DNA of 64,000 nt. Origin: Agrobacterium fabrum str. C58 (lineage in GTDB: Bacteria; Pseudomonadota; Alphaproteobacteria; Rhizobiales; Rhizobiaceae). The notes beneath the pieces were generated by a model. It was not told where the DNA came from and did not search any database. It worked only from the letters and a program-made list of their open reading frames with translations. The DNA lies in contig NC_003062.2 of NCBI RefSeq assembly GCF_000092025.1, positions 2,644,001 through 2,708,000 of the forward strand. Direction: 5' to 3'. Below, piece after piece: positions 38,032 to 47,808 of this stretch; positions within the stretch are counted from its first letter, which is position 1; each line of letters starts with the position of its first letter. Both the position numbers and the translations under genes were made by a program.

Positions 38032-39603
38032 ATGTTTGAAAACCTCCAGGACCGCCTTGGTTCCATTCTGAATGGACTGACCGGCCGTGGCGCGCTGACG
38101 GAAGCCGATGTTGCCGCCGCCCTGCGCGAGGTTCGCCGTGCGCTTCTGGAAGCGGACGTGGCGCTGGAAGTCGTGCGTTCCTTCACCGACAGGGTGCGTG
38201 AAAAGGCCGTCGGCGCAGCGGTTCTGAAATCCATCAAGCCCGGCCAGATGGTCGTCAAGATCGTGCATGACGAGCTTGTCGAAATGCTTGGCACCGAAGG
38301 CGTTTCTATCGACCTGCATGCGGCCGCCCCCGTCGTCATCATGATGGTGGGTCTGCAGGGCTCGGGTAAAACCACCACAACTGGCAAGATCGCCAAGCGC
38401 CTGACCGACCGCGACAAGAAGAAGGTGCTGATGGCATCTCTCGACACGCGTCGTCCGGCCGCACAGGAACAGCTGCGCCAGCTCGGCGTCCAGACGGGCG
38501 TCGATACGCTGCCGATCATCGCCGGCCAGTCGCCGACAGATATCGCCGCACGCGCCGTACAGGCTGCGAAACTCGGCGGCCACGACGTCGTCATTCTCGA
38601 TACTGCCGGCCGCACGCACATCGACGAACCCTTGATGCTGGAAATGGCCGACATCAAGAAGAAATCCAACCCGCATGAAATCCTGCTGGTAGCGGATTCG
38701 CTGACCGGTCAGGACGCCGTCAACCTCGCGCGCAATTTCGATGAGCGTGTCGGCATCACCGGCCTTGTGCTTACCCGTATGGACGGCGACGGACGCGGCG
38801 GTGCGGCCCTTTCCATGCGCGCCGTCACCGGCAAGCCGATTAAGCTGATCGGTATCGGCGAGCGCATGAACGAACTCGACGAGTTCCATCCGCGCCGTAT
38901 CGCCGACCGTATTCTCGGCATGGGCGACATCGTCTCGCTGGTCGAAAAGGCCGCCGAAAACATCGATGCGGAAAAAGCCCGCTCCATGGCCGAGAAGATG
39001 GCCAAGGGCAAGTTCGACCTCAACGATCTGGCCGACCAGCTTGGTCAGATGAAGAAGATGGGCGGCATGGGCGGCATCATGGGACTGATGCCCGGCATGG
39101 CCGGCATGAAGGACAAGATGGCTTCGGCCGGTATGAACGACAAGATGTTCGACCGCCAGATCGCCATCATCTCTTCTATGACCAAGGCCGAGCGCGCCAA
39201 TCCGGATATTCTGAAACACAGCCGCAAGAAGCGCATCGCCGCCGGCTCCGGCACCGATGCCGCCGAAATCAACAAGCTCTTGAAAATGCATCGCGGCATG
39301 GCCGACATGATGAAGGCCATGGGCGGCAAGGGCAAAGGCGGCATCATGAAACAGATGATGGGCGGCCTTGCCGGCAAGATGGGTCTTGGTGGGATGATGG
39401 GCGGCGGCATGCCTGATCTGTCGAACATCGATCCGAAGCAGCTTGAGGCGCTCCAGAAACAGGCTGAAGCCGCCGGTCTCGGCAAGCCGGGTGCAATGCC
39501 CGGCATGGGTGGTCTGCCGGGCGGATTGCCCGGTCTCGGTGGGGCAAAGCTGCCGGGTCTTGGTGGCATGCCGGGCCTGCCTGGTTTCCCGAAAAAGAAG
39601 TGA
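38032..39603 (+). CDS. ffh: Signal recognition particle protein Ffh
   Basis: A 523-residue SRP GTPase that binds signal sequences and 4.5S RNA and docks with FtsY. The N domain is followed by the G domain (GLQGSGKTTTTGKIAKRL, DTRRPAAQEQLRQLG, DTAGRTHIDEPLM, TRMDGDGRGGAALS) and the methionine-rich M domain. The C-terminus is a long Gly/Met/Pro-rich tail from about residue 430, longer than in E. coli Ffh (453 residues). ATG 38032 has a strong AAGGAAG ribosome binding site; the frame is open far upstream but without family similarity. It begins the ffh-aroQ-rpsP-rimM-trmD cluster. Confidence 0.97.
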   Translation: MFENLQDRLGSILNGLTGRGALTEADVAAALREVRRALLEADVALEVVRSFTDRVREKAVGAAVLKSIKPGQMVVKIVHDELVEMLGTEGVSIDLHAAAPVVIMMVGLQGSGKTTTTGKIAKRLTDRDKKKVLMASLDTRRPAAQEQLRQLGVQTGVDTLPIIAGQSPTDIAARAVQAAKLGGHDVVILDTAGRTHIDEPLMLEMADIKKKSNPHEILLVADSLTGQDAVNLARNFDERVGITGLVLTRMDGDGRGGAALSMRAVTGKPIKLIGIGERMNELDEFHPRRIADRILGMGDIVSLVEKAAENIDAEKARSMAEKMAKGKFDLNDLADQLGQMKKMGGMGGIMGLMPGMAGMKDKMASAGMNDKMFDRQIAIISSMTKAERANPDILKHSRKKRIAAGSGTDAAEINKLLKMHRGMADMMKAMGGKGKGGIMKQMMGGLAGKMGLGGMMGGGMPDLSNIDPKQLEALQKQAEAAGLGKPGAMPGMGGLPGGLPGLGGAKLPGLGGMPGLPGFPKKK

Positions 39604-39614
39604 GGGCGACGCCA

Positions 39615-39932
39615 ATGAACAATACAGAGGTGAAAGCCCAGCTTTCCGAATACCGCCAGTCGATCGACAATATCGATGCCGCACTGGTTCACATTCTTGC
39701 TGAACGCTTCCGCTGCACCAAGGCGGTGGGCGTGTTGAAGGCAACATACAGTTTGCCGCCGGCCGACCCGGCGCGCGAGGAATACCAGATCGAACGCCTT
39801 CGCCGTCTTGCGAAGGACGCCAATCTGGACCCGGATTTCGCCGAGAAGTTTTTAAACTTCGTCATCAAGGAAGTCATCCGGCATCATGAAGCAATAGCCG
39901 CCGAACATGGCGGTCATGAAAAGACCGCCTGA
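39615..39932 (+). CDS. Chorismate mutase, AroQ class
   Basis: A 105-residue all-helical enzyme that rearranges chorismate to prephenate for phenylalanine and tyrosine. The AroQ active-site pattern is visible: EYRQSIDNIDAALVHILAERF with the first Arg, KAVGVLKA with the catalytic Lys, and the Asp/Glu-Arg set REEYQIERLRRLA. A short C-terminal helix ends FVIKEVIRHHEAI. It starts 11 bp after ffh and 33 bp before rpsP, so it is probably co-transcribed with translation genes, a placement seen in Rhizobiales. Confidence 0.94.
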   Translation: MNNTEVKAQLSEYRQSIDNIDAALVHILAERFRCTKAVGVLKATYSLPPADPAREEYQIERLRRLAKDANLDPDFAEKFLNFVIKEVIRHHEAIAAEHGGHEKTA

Positions 39933-39965
39933 CCGGCGGACAAGCCATCTTAAGGAGTAAATCAC

Positions 39966-40346
39966 ATGGCACTGAAAATTCGTCTCGCACGCGGTGGTTC
40001 CAAGAAGCGCCCGTATTACCAGATCGTCGTTGCTGACGCCCGTTCGCCCCGCGACGGCCGTTTCCTCGAGAAGGTCGGTTCCTGGAACCCGATGCTTGCC
40101 AAGGACAACCCGCTGCGCGTTGAGCTGAAGGCTGACCTCATCAAGGAATGGATCGCCAAGGGCGCACAGCCGACCGACCGCGTTCTGCGCTTCCTCGCAG
40201 AGGCAGGCCTTGCCGAGCGCGCCGCTCGCAGCAACCCGGAAAAGGCACTGCCGGGCAAGCGCGCTCTGGAACGCGTTGCTGAAAAGAAGCAGAAGGCTGA
40301 AGATGCAGCCGCTGCTGCTGCTGCGGAAGCCTCTGCTGCAGAATAA
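39966..40346 (+). CDS. rpsP: 30S ribosomal protein S16
   Basis: A 126-residue small-subunit protein needed for 30S assembly. The N-terminal 80 residues are the conserved S16 fold ([36 protein letters not shown]). The rest is a Lys/Ala-rich tail ending in an alanine run, common in alphaproteobacterial S16. An AAGGAGTAAATC ribosome binding region precedes the ATG. An intrinsic terminator follows 22 bases after the stop, so S16 can be expressed above rimM and trmD. Confidence 0.97.
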   Translation: MALKIRLARGGSKKRPYYQIVVADARSPRDGRFLEKVGSWNPMLAKDNPLRVELKADLIKEWIAKGAQPTDRVLRFLAEAGLAERAARSNPEKALPGKRALERVAEKKQKAEDAAAAAAAEASAAE

Positions 40347-40368
40347 TCTGCACGGAAACTTTTGAAGA

Positions 40369-40404
40369 ACGGGTGGCGTGGTTTTCCATGCCGCCCGTTT
40401 TTTT
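40369..40404 (+). terminator. Terminator after rpsP
   Basis: A 13-bp stem (ACGGGTGGCGTGG with its partner, two G-U pairs) around TTTT, then seven Ts. It separates rpsP from rimM, which lies 64 bp further. Confidence 0.85.
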
Positions 40405-40467
40405 GTTTATTTTGGCGTCAACAAACCTTAAAGCTGACGCAACCAACACCAGAAGACGGACGGCCCG

Positions 40468-41034
40468 ATGGCAAAGCTGGAAAACCCGATACTCATGGCA
40501 AAGATCGGCGGCGCGCAGGGCCTGCGCGGCGAAGTCCGCGTCAGCACCTATACGGACGACCCGATGGCGCTGGGCGATTACGGCAATCTGGTCACCGCCG
40601 ATGGCCGCGTCTTTGAAATTCTGGAAGTTCGCGAAGGCAAGAATGTCGTCGTCGTCCGTTTCCGTGGCATCAACGATCGCAATGCGGCCGAAAGCCTGAA
40701 CGGGCTGGAACTCTTCATTGAACGCGACAATCTGCCGGATGATGAACTCGACGATGACGAATTCTATTACGCCGATCTCGAAGGGTTGGAAGCCGTTGAT
40801 GCCGAAGGAAAAAGCTACGGCGCCGTCAGCGCCGTCTACGATTTCGGCGCGGGTGATCTGCTGGAACTGAAAGGCGCCGGCCGCCGCCCTGCCCTCATTC
40901 CGTTTTCCGAGGCTGCGGTGCTGGAGATCGATCTGGAGGCCGGGCGCATTCTCATCGACCCAATGGCCGCCGGCCTGATCGACAATCCTGACGACAAGGA
41001 CCAAAACGGCATGTCGCCGTTCGGTAAGAAATAA
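40468..41034 (+). CDS. rimM: Ribosome maturation factor RimM
   Basis: A 188-residue 30S maturation factor that binds S19 and works on the 3' domain of 16S rRNA. The N-terminal RimM barrel opens with [24 protein letters not shown]; the PRC-barrel domain follows with [21 protein letters not shown] and closes with VPFSEA-like [19 protein letters not shown]. Order rpsP-rimM-trmD-rplS is the near-universal bacterial cluster. Four bases separate it from trmD, which implies co-translation. Confidence 0.96.
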   Translation: MAKLENPILMAKIGGAQGLRGEVRVSTYTDDPMALGDYGNLVTADGRVFEILEVREGKNVVVVRFRGINDRNAAESLNGLELFIERDNLPDDELDDDEFYYADLEGLEAVDAEGKSYGAVSAVYDFGAGDLLELKGAGRRPALIPFSEAAVLEIDLEAGRILIDPMAAGLIDNPDDKDQNGMSPFGKK

Positions 41035-41038
41035 ATCC

Positions 41039-41737
41039 ATGACCTTCAAGGCGACCGTTCTGACGCTCTACCCGGAAATGTTTCCGGGGCATCTCCAATA
41101 TTCGCTAGCCGGCAAGGCGCTGGAGCGAGGGCAGTGGTCGCTGGACCCCATACAAATCCGCGAATTTGCCACCGACAGGCACAGAAGCGTCGATGACACG
41201 CCGGCAGGCGGCGGCGCCGGCATGGTGCTGAAACCCGACGTATTGGCCGCGGCCATCGATCATGTTTCGAAAGGCGACACCCGGCCACGGCTGCTGATGA
41301 GCCCGCGCGGCAAACCGCTGTCCCAGAACCGCGTGCGCGAACTGGCGGCCGGCGACGGCGCGATCATCGTCTGCGGCCGCTTCGAGGGCGTGGACCAGCG
41401 CGTCATCGAGGCACGTGGGCTGGAGGAAGTATCAATCGGCGATTACATTCTCTCCGGCGGCGAACCGGCGGCGCTGACGCTGCTGGATGCTGTCGTCCGC
41501 ATCCTGCCGGGCGTCATGGGCAACGATCTCTCTGGCGTGCATGAAAGCTTCGAGGGCGGGTTGCTGGAACATCCGCATTATACCCGCCCGCAACTCTGGG
41601 AAGGCCGCGATATTCCCGCCATCCTCACGTCAGGCAATCACGCCGCTATCGACAAGTGGCGACACGAGCAGGCGCTGGCACTGACGAAGGAAAGACGGCC
41701 GGATCTGCTGGAAAAAACTCAGGCCGAGACGAAATAA
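41039..41737 (+). CDS. trmD: tRNA (guanine-37-N1)-methyltransferase
   Basis: A 232-residue SPOUT-class enzyme that makes m1G37 to prevent +1 frameshifting. The deep-trefoil-knot signatures are present: [29 protein letters not shown] and [24 protein letters not shown]. The catalytic Asp region is [18 protein letters not shown]. Standard length. Its last 19 bases overlap the end of the convergent TSUP permease gene. rplS, its usual next gene, is displaced about 1 kb downstream by that permease. Confidence 0.97.
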   Translation: MTFKATVLTLYPEMFPGHLQYSLAGKALERGQWSLDPIQIREFATDRHRSVDDTPAGGGAGMVLKPDVLAAAIDHVSKGDTRPRLLMSPRGKPLSQNRVRELAAGDGAIIVCGRFEGVDQRVIEARGLEEVSIGDYILSGGEPAALTLLDAVVRILPGVMGNDLSGVHESFEGGLLEHPHYTRPQLWEGRDIPAILTSGNHAAIDKWRHEQALALTKERRPDLLEKTQAETK

Positions 41738-42465
41738 TAGGCCGTCAGTACTAGCCCGACTGCAATGACAAGCCAGCGGATGATCCATTGCGGCACCCGT
41801 CTTGCAGTGTGCACGCCCACATAGCCCCCAAGTGCTGCCGCCGGAAACATGATGAGCGCCGCCCACCAGGACACGACGCCGCCGCTGACGAAGATCGTAA
41901 TGGCGATGACGGCAATCACCACCGATAGCAGGTTCTTTAGCGCGTTCAGATGATGATAGCTGCCGCCGGAGGTTATCCCGAGGATGGCAAGCATCATGAT
42001 GCCCATGCCCGCCCCGAAAAAACCGCCATAGATCGAAGCGAGCCCCTGAAAGACGAGGCTCGGCAGATTGCCGGGGGAGCGCTCCGCACTCGCCTTCGGC
42101 CTGAGCCACGGGCCCGCAGCAAAAACCGCCGTGGCGGCCAGCAGCAACCATGGCACGAGCTGGCGGAAGGCAGGATTGTCGAGCGACAGGAGCAGAAGCG
42201 ACCCCGCAAGCCCGCCCACGACGGAAACGACAGACAGCGAGACCGCTTCGCGCCAATGAGCACGGATTTCCGGCCCATAGGCGATCACCGAGGTGATGTA
42301 ACCCGGAAACTGCACGATCGCCGAGGTGGCATTGGCGACGATGGGCGGCAGACCGGCCAGCGTCATTGCCCCGAAGGTCAGGAACGTGCCGCCACCGGCG
42401 ATCGCATTAACGACACCAGACAAAAAACCGGTCGTAAACAGCATGAGAACGATGAAAACTGACAT
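41719..42465 (-). CDS. TSUP (TauE/SafE) family sulfite/sulfonate-type permease
   Basis: A 248-residue inner-membrane permease with about eight hydrophobic segments in two repeats. The first opens with [36 protein letters not shown], the TauE/SafE signature, and the second with [25 protein letters not shown] 42465 has an excellent GGGAGGGG ribosome binding site; earlier in-frame starts lack support. Family members export sulfoacetate, sulfite or related anions, but the substrate here is unknown. It sits reversed between trmD and rplS. Confidence 0.91.
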   Translation of the reverse strand: MSVFIVLMLFTTGFLSGVVNAIAGGGTFLTFGAMTLAGLPPIVANATSAIVQFPGYITSVIAYGPEIRAHWREAVSLSVVSVVGGLAGSLLLLSLDNPAFRQLVPWLLLAATAVFAAGPWLRPKASAERSPGNLPSLVFQGLASIYGGFFGAGMGIMMLAILGITSGGSYHHLNALKNLLSVVIAVIAITIFVSGGVVSWWAALIMFPAAALGGYVGVHTARRVPQWIIRWLVIAVGLVLTAYYFVSA

Positions 42466-42733
42466 GGCCCCTCCCAAGGTTCTCATGCCATATCCGGCAG
42501 CAAGCCGCTTCGCAACTGCCGGAGCGCGGCGCTTAATTGATAAAATATTGTCACGAAAGGGATGACAAATGGCGCTTGCTAGTATATGTGCGCGCTTGGA
42601 ATTGGGGTTTACCCCTTTAACCGCAAGCAAAGAATGGCGAACCCGCTCCTGCCGTAAGGCATGGTCTGAAGGCATTGACCGACAGGCGAACCGTTGAGCG
42701 CTCTGGCTGTTTCAGAAGAAATCAGAGGTTAAC

Positions 42734-43273
42734 ATGACCAATATCATTCAGCAGCTGGAAGCCGAACAGGCTGCCAAGATCGAAGCAAAGCGCACCCTGC
42801 CTGAGTTTTCTCCGGGCGACACGCTGCGCGTCAACGTTCGCGTGACGGAAGGTAACCGTACCCGCGTTCAGGCTTACGAAGGCGTTTGCATCGCCCGTTC
42901 TGGCGGCGGCCTTTCCGAAAGCTTCACCGTTCGCAAGATCTCCTACGGCGAAGGCGTCGAGCGCGTATTCCCGATCTACTCCCCGCTGGTCGAAGGCGTT
43001 GAAATCGTTCGCCGTGGTAAGGTTCGCCGCGCGAAGCTCTACTACCTGCGCGACCGTCGCGGCAAGGCTGCCCGTATCGTTGAAAACACCGGTACGCGCG
43101 CCCGCAAGCTGAACGAATCCGAACGCCAGGCAGCTGCCGAAGAAAAGGCACGTCTGGAAGCTGAAAAGGTAGCAGCAGCACAGGCTCTCGCCGCCGAAAA
43201 GGCAGCAGCCGAAGCCGCAGAAGCCAAGGCAGCGGAAGAAGCAGCAAAGGCTGCAGAAGCTACGGCGGAATAA
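42734..43273 (+). CDS. rplS: 50S ribosomal protein L19
   Basis: A 179-residue large-subunit protein at the 30S-50S interface. The first 115 residues match L19 ([70 protein letters not shown]). The remaining 60 are a charged Ala/Glu/Lys-rich helical tail, a usual extension in Rhizobiales compared with the 115-residue E. coli protein. It is separated from trmD by the reversed permease and therefore has its own 268-bp promoter region. A terminator follows. Confidence 0.97.
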
Positions 43274-43297
43274 GATTTCCATTTCGATGGATGCACG

Positions 43298-43325
43298 AAA
43301 GGCGGCCTTCGGGTCGCCTTTTTTG
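43298..43325 (+). terminator. Terminator of rplS
   Basis: AAAGGCGGCC and GGTCGCCTTT (one G-U pair) around TTCG, followed by a T run, 25 bases beyond the stop codon. Confidence 0.85.
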
Positions 43326-43597
43326 TGGTCTCAGGCTGCCAATCGCAAACCGGAGGCCGCAAACTGCCAATTCGATACCTGGCCCGAATTACGGGCGGCG
43401 GGCCAGAAACCTTAAGAAACGCTGTCGCTTTTTCCCGTCTGCTGGTTCCATTTCAGTTTTTTCTGGATAAACCAACAGATTCCAAACAGATAACAGATAT
43501 TTACTTAGATTTTTCAGGCGGGTGTTTTAGCCCATCCTCGAATAGCATTGCCTAATCCCTTTTATTGTGCAATTTTCTTGCTGTTTTAGGTGTTATT
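43326..43597. other. Spacer upstream of the type I secretion genes
   Basis: Changes from ordinary GC content at the left to AT-rich DNA before the exporter gene. Three copies of ACAGAT occur at 43474, 43485 and 43492. A hairpin with arms CTGGCCCG and CGGGCCAG is at 43379-43406. A 76-codon frame here has no recognisable family and is not believed. Confidence 0.5.
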
Positions 43598-45331
43598 ATG
43601 TTTTTATTTAATTCTTTTTTAACAAAAAATAAGTCCACTTTTTTCGCGGTTGGCCTCGCCAGCGCGTTGATGAACATCCTTAATCTTTCCGGCTCGCTTT
43701 TCATGCTGGAAGTTTACGATCGCATTTTGCCCAGCAAGAGCATTCCATCTCTTGTGGCTTTGGTTGTTCTCCTGATCGTTCTCTACGCGTTTCTGATGGG
43801 GTTCGACGCATTGCGGGGCCGTATATTGGCGCGTATCTCCGACAATATGGATGATGCGCTCAATCAGAAGCTTTTCAGGGCATCGATCAGCGCGCCGCTT
43901 CTCGCCTCCAGCAAGATCGACGGGCTGCAGATCGTCGGTGATCTCGATCAGATCCGCCAGTTTCTTTCCGGACCGGGCCCGGCAGCCTTTTTCGATATTC
44001 CCTGGCTGCCCATCTATCTCCTGATCTGTTTTGCCCTGCATCCCTGGATCGGTTTTGCGGTGCTCGGCGGGGCCGTGGTTCTCGTCGTGCTGACGCTTCT
44101 GACCAATTGGCTGACCGAAAGGGCGACGAAGCAGGCCTATACCGCGCGAGGCCAGAGAAACGTGCTTGTCGGCAGCAGCCAGCGCAACATCGAATCCATC
44201 AAGACCATGGGTATGATGGGTGCGGTGACGTCGATGTGGGACGAATTGCACTCCAAATATCGCTCCGTGACCCTGTCGACGTCAGATACCGCAGGCATGC
44301 TCGGCGCCATGTCGCGAACATTCCGCCTGTTGTTGCAATCCGGCGTCATGGCCATCGGCGCCGTGCTTGTCATCGACGGCCACGCCTCGGCAGGCAGCAT
44401 CATCGCAGGATCGATCCTTTCTGCAAAGGCACTCGGCCCTGTCGAACATGCGATCGCGAACTGGCGCAGCTTCATGACCGCCAGGCAGGGGTGGAAACGC
44501 GTCAACGAGTTTTTGGAGCTTGTGCCGGAGCCCGCCCCACCGCTCTCCCTGCCGCGTCCGCAATTTACCGTTGCCGTCGATCGTGTCACCGGTGGCCCGC
44601 CGAATGGCGCGCGCGATACGGTCGCCGACATCTCCTTCACGCTGAATGCGGGCGACGGGCTCGGCATCATCGGTCCAAGCGCCTCGGGCAAATCCACCCT
44701 GGCGCGTCTGATGACCGGCATCTGGCCCTATGAGCGCGGCTCCGTCCGCTTCGATGGGGCAGCACTCAACCAGTGGGACTTCGAGTTTCTCGGTAAATCC
44801 ATCGGCTACATGCCCCAGCAGGTGGAACTGATGCCGGGAACGGTCGCGCAGAACATCGCGCGTTTCGACCGCAATGCGACTGCGGAATCGATCGTTGCTG
44901 CCGCCAAGGCCGCTCAGGTGCATGAGCTGATCCTCAACCTGCCGAATGGCTACGATACCTCTATAGGCGATCGCGGCGAGGCTTTGTCGGGCGGGCAAAA
45001 GCAGCGCATCGGCCTTGCCCGCGCGCTGTTCGGCGAGCCCTTCTTCGTCCTCCTCGATGAGCCGAATTCCAATCTGGACAGCGAAGGTGAGGCGGCCCTG
45101 CGCAATGCCATCGGCGACATCAGAGCGCGCGGCGGCATTGTCGTCGTCATTGCACACCGCCCCAGCGCCCTCGAAAGCATCAATATGGTGATGGTGATGA
45201 GCAATGGCCGGATGCTGCGCTTCGGCACCAAGGAAGAGGTGCTTGCACAAATCCTGCGGCAGAATATCCGCCAAGTGCCCGAGGGGGAAGAAACGCGCAA
45301 GATTGAAAACCGGGTGAGCGAAAATGGCTGA
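43598..45331 (+). CDS. Type I secretion system ABC exporter (ATPase/permease)
   Basis: A 577-residue inner-membrane exporter of the PrtD/HlyB class. An N-terminal membrane domain (ABC_membrane type, about residues 10-300, with NLSGSLFMLEVYDRILPSKS typical of T1SS exporters) is followed by the ATPase: Walker A GPSASGKSTL (359-368), signature LSGGQKQRIGLARALFG, Walker B FVLLDEPNSNLD and HRP in the H-loop. There is no C39 peptidase domain, so substrates would use an uncleaved C-terminal signal. ATG 43598 follows AGGTG; a TTG at 43565 would add 11 residues. It overlaps the adaptor gene by eight bases. Confidence 0.94.
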   Translation: MFLFNSFLTKNKSTFFAVGLASALMNILNLSGSLFMLEVYDRILPSKSIPSLVALVVLLIVLYAFLMGFDALRGRILARISDNMDDALNQKLFRASISAPLLASSKIDGLQIVGDLDQIRQFLSGPGPAAFFDIPWLPIYLLICFALHPWIGFAVLGGAVVLVVLTLLTNWLTERATKQAYTARGQRNVLVGSSQRNIESIKTMGMMGAVTSMWDELHSKYRSVTLSTSDTAGMLGAMSRTFRLLLQSGVMAIGAVLVIDGHASAGSIIAGSILSAKALGPVEHAIANWRSFMTARQGWKRVNEFLELVPEPAPPLSLPRPQFTVAVDRVTGGPPNGARDTVADISFTLNAGDGLGIIGPSASGKSTLARLMTGIWPYERGSVRFDGAALNQWDFEFLGKSIGYMPQQVELMPGTVAQNIARFDRNATAESIVAAAKAAQVHELILNLPNGYDTSIGDRGEALSGGQKQRIGLARALFGEPFFVLLDEPNSNLDSEGEAALRNAIGDIRARGGIVVVIAHRPSALESINMVMVMSNGRMLRFGTKEEVLAQILRQNIRQVPEGEETRKIENRVSENG

Positions 45332-46637
45332 TGCAGAAAAAACCGGTACGACGAATTCATCCATTCTCAGGCACTCGGCCGCCGTGGTCGTCCTCGGTCT
45401 CGGCCTTCTCGTCGGAATGGGCGGCTGGGCGGCTTTCGCAAAGCTTGCCGGCGCCGTGGTGGCCACGGGCCGGGTGGTCGTTGAAGGCAATTCCAAAAAA
45501 ATCCAGCATCTTTCCGGCGGCATCGTCAGTGAGATCAATGTCGTCGAAGGCGACAGGGTCGCGGCTGGTCAGATTCTGTTACGGCTGAGCGCCACGGTCG
45601 TTCAGGCAAACCTCTCAATTATTGAGAATACGCTTGCGCAACTCTATTCGCGTCGGGCGCGCCTGCGGGCAGAGATTGCCGAAGAACCCTCTTTCACCGT
45701 GACCGAAGACCTGACGGCACTGACGAGTTCGAAGTCCGCCAAAACCTTCATCGATAGCGAACAGAACCTTTTCAACAGTCGTCGCAACGCGTTGATCGGC
45801 ATGAAAAAGCAGCTTGCCACACGCAAGCTTCAACTGGCCGACGAGGCACGTGGCCTCGACGTACAGGTTGAGGCCACGGAAAACGAACTCGCCATTGTGA
45901 AGGAAGATGTCTCCAAGACAGATGAGCTCTTGAAAAAAGGACTCGTCACGCTCCAGCGCCTCAATCTCCTCAAACGCCAGCTTTCCAATCTTGAAGGTCA
46001 GCAGGGCCAATATATCGCGGCTCGTGCGCAGACCGTGGGCAAGCTGAGCGAACTGGACCTGCAATTGCTTCAACTCGACGAAGACCGAAAATCGGAAGTC
46101 ACGAAAGATCTGACATCGATCGAAGCAACCGTTGCCGAATATGAAGAACGGCTGGCGGCAACACGCGACCAGCTAGATCGTCTCGACATCCGCTCACCGA
46201 TTGCCGGTCGTATCTATCAACTTTCAGTGCACAACATAAACGGCGTCATCCAACCCGGTGAAGTGCTGATGCTGGTGGTTCCTGACAAGGATGATCTTGC
46301 AATCGAAGCCAATATAACTCCGCGAGACATCGATCAGATTTATGTCGGGCAGCCGGTCACCGTTCGCTTCACGGCGTTCAATCAAAGCACGACACCGGAC
46401 TTGAGCGCGGAAGTTGCTGTGGTCGCCCCTGATCTGCAGACAGATTCCCGAACTGGCACATCTTATTACGTCCTGCGCATCAGACCTAACAAAGCTGGCA
46501 TGGGGCATCTACCTGGCGGGAAGTTGTATCCTGGCATGCCGGCGGAAGTATTTATCCAGACCAGCGAGAGAAGTGTTCTCTCCTATTTTGTGAAGCCGTT
46601 CCAGGACAGACTCAAAAAGACCTTCGTGCAGGAATAG
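45324..46637 (+). CDS. HlyD family type I secretion periplasmic adaptor
   Basis: A 437-residue membrane-fusion protein (PrtE/HlyD type). One membrane segment lies at about residues 16-40 (VVVLGLGLLVGMGGWAAFAKL). The lipoyl-like halves flank a long coiled-coil hairpin (about 85-290), and the C-terminal beta domain has the HlyD signature DIRSPIAGRIYQLSVHNINGVIQPGEVLM. It links the ABC exporter to a TolC-type outer-membrane channel, which is not encoded here. Its ATG lies inside the end of the exporter gene. After its stop an AT-rich 179-bp spacer leads to the RTX-like gene. Confidence 0.94.
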   Translation: MADAEKTGTTNSSILRHSAAVVVLGLGLLVGMGGWAAFAKLAGAVVATGRVVVEGNSKKIQHLSGGIVSEINVVEGDRVAAGQILLRLSATVVQANLSIIENTLAQLYSRRARLRAEIAEEPSFTVTEDLTALTSSKSAKTFIDSEQNLFNSRRNALIGMKKQLATRKLQLADEARGLDVQVEATENELAIVKEDVSKTDELLKKGLVTLQRLNLLKRQLSNLEGQQGQYIAARAQTVGKLSELDLQLLQLDEDRKSEVTKDLTSIEATVAEYEERLAATRDQLDRLDIRSPIAGRIYQLSVHNINGVIQPGEVLMLVVPDKDDLAIEANITPRDIDQIYVGQPVTVRFTAFNQSTTPDLSAEVAVVAPDLQTDSRTGTSYYVLRIRPNKAGMGHLPGGKLYPGMPAEVFIQTSERSVLSYFVKPFQDRLKKTFVQE

Positions 46638-46816
46638 TTTCTTACTTTTTAAGCAAAAAATAGAAAAATTTTCAACACACCAAATACGCGATTTTTTTGA
46701 AAATACGATTTTCTTATATTGTATTATGGTTTTTTATGTATTAAATGTTACCCGCAACAATTAACAGAAACTTAATTTCAATTCATCGATTTCTCAAAAA
46801 TTTATAGGAGTTTAAA
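46638..46816. other. AT-rich spacer upstream of the RTX-like gene
   Basis: Markedly AT-rich, with long A and T runs unlike the rest of the window. It contains TTAA-N7-TTAA at 46761-46775 and a ribosome binding site (AGGAG) just before the RTX start. No terminator separates the adaptor gene from this region, so the RTX gene may have its own promoter or be read through. Confidence 0.5.
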
Positions 46817-47770
46817 ATGGCGTTAAAAGTAACGTTTGGTAATGGCGGCGCCGCTTCGGTTTCCTCGCTTACAAGCCTCATTGATCAGGAAGCTTATAAG
46901 CTCCTCACGGAATCGACCGCCCAGGTTAAGAATGGCTCCTCGATGGAAACCGGCAGTGTCAACGTCGGTTCCGTGTCGGTTCCCGGCACGGGTGCTGGCG
47001 GTACGGTTGATGTTGGCTACGACGCGTCCGCAAACGCCTTTAAGTTCGACGTGTCTTCGGCATGGAACTCGGTAAAGAACGCCCTTGCCCAGTCAGACAC
47101 CTCTGAAAACCTTATCTTCAAGGATTTCGTTCAGGTCGACGTTCATCTCGGCGGCACCGGTTCGTCCAACGTAGACGTTTCCAATGCCAAGCGTGGCAAC
47201 ATCTCAACGGGTGCAGGCAATGACACCGTCACCGTTTCGGTCGTTTCCAACGACAAGAACTGGGTAAATGCCTTCAACATCGATACGGGTGCCGGTAACG
47301 ATACGATTGTCGTGAAGGCTGGCACTGCATTTAACGAAGCTGGTGCCGGCGGTATCGCTGCCGGAACCAATGTCGTTAACGGCGGTGCCGGCGTCACAGA
47401 CGGAAGCTTCACCTCCGTCAAGATCGACGCGGGTGCAGGTAACGACACCATCGACCTGAGCGGTGTGAACTTGGCTTCGTCGCTGGTGACCGGCGGCAAG
47501 GGAATCGATCACATCATCGCAAGCGGTGGCGCCGATACCTTTGTATTCAATCTCGGTGATATGGCCAAGAGCATTGTCACTGACACGATCGATGGTTTCA
47601 ACGCCGCCGTGGACAAGCTCAAGCTGGTAAATACGACCATCGATAGTTGGGCAGTGAGGTTCGAAGACAACGACACCGTTCTCACCTACAACGTCACTGG
47701 CGAGCACAAAGGCGAGAAAATCGTTCTCTCCAACGTCCATCTGACCGGTAGCGACTGGTTCACCGCATAA
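46817..47770 (+). CDS. RTX-like calcium-binding repeat protein, probable type I secretion substrate
   Basis: A 317-residue protein with no N-terminal signal peptide. RTX-type repeats occur at residues 131-139 (TGAGNDTVT), 157-165 (TGAGNDTIV), 205-213 (AGAGNDTID) and, degenerate, 227-244 (GGKGIDHII, GGADTFVF). The C-terminus has DTIDGFNAAVDKLKL, resembling the secretion-signal region of serralysin-type substrates, and ends in WFTA. It lacks cysteines and any recognised enzyme domain. Placement directly after the exporter and adaptor genes makes it their likely cargo. What the N-terminal 130 residues do is unknown. It is small for an RTX protein. Confidence 0.85.
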   Translation: MALKVTFGNGGAASVSSLTSLIDQEAYKLLTESTAQVKNGSSMETGSVNVGSVSVPGTGAGGTVDVGYDASANAFKFDVSSAWNSVKNALAQSDTSENLIFKDFVQVDVHLGGTGSSNVDVSNAKRGNISTGAGNDTVTVSVVSNDKNWVNAFNIDTGAGNDTIVVKAGTAFNEAGAGGIAAGTNVVNGGAGVTDGSFTSVKIDAGAGNDTIDLSGVNLASSLVTGGKGIDHIIASGGADTFVFNLGDMAKSIVTDTIDGFNAAVDKLKLVNTTIDSWAVRFEDNDTVLTYNVTGEHKGEKIVLSNVHLTGSDWFTA

Positions 47771-47808
47771 GTCTCTGAAGAGAATTTCATATTCTATCGC
47801 TTAAAATG

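Noticed and set aside
37921..39747. 608-codon minus-strand frame across ffh
   Set aside because: Low-complexity His/Asp-rich translation, a mirror of the Ffh reading frame.
42604..42615. GGGGTTTACCCC as a terminator or L19 leader hairpin
   Set aside because: Five-base-pair stem with a two-base loop and a short T run; too weak to support.
43379..43406. CTGGCCCG/CGGGCCAG hairpin as a second rplS terminator
   Set aside because: No T run on either strand and a good terminator already precedes it.
43325..43555. 76-codon frame upstream of the exporter gene
   Set aside because: Starts in the rplS terminator, has no ribosome binding site and no recognisable family.
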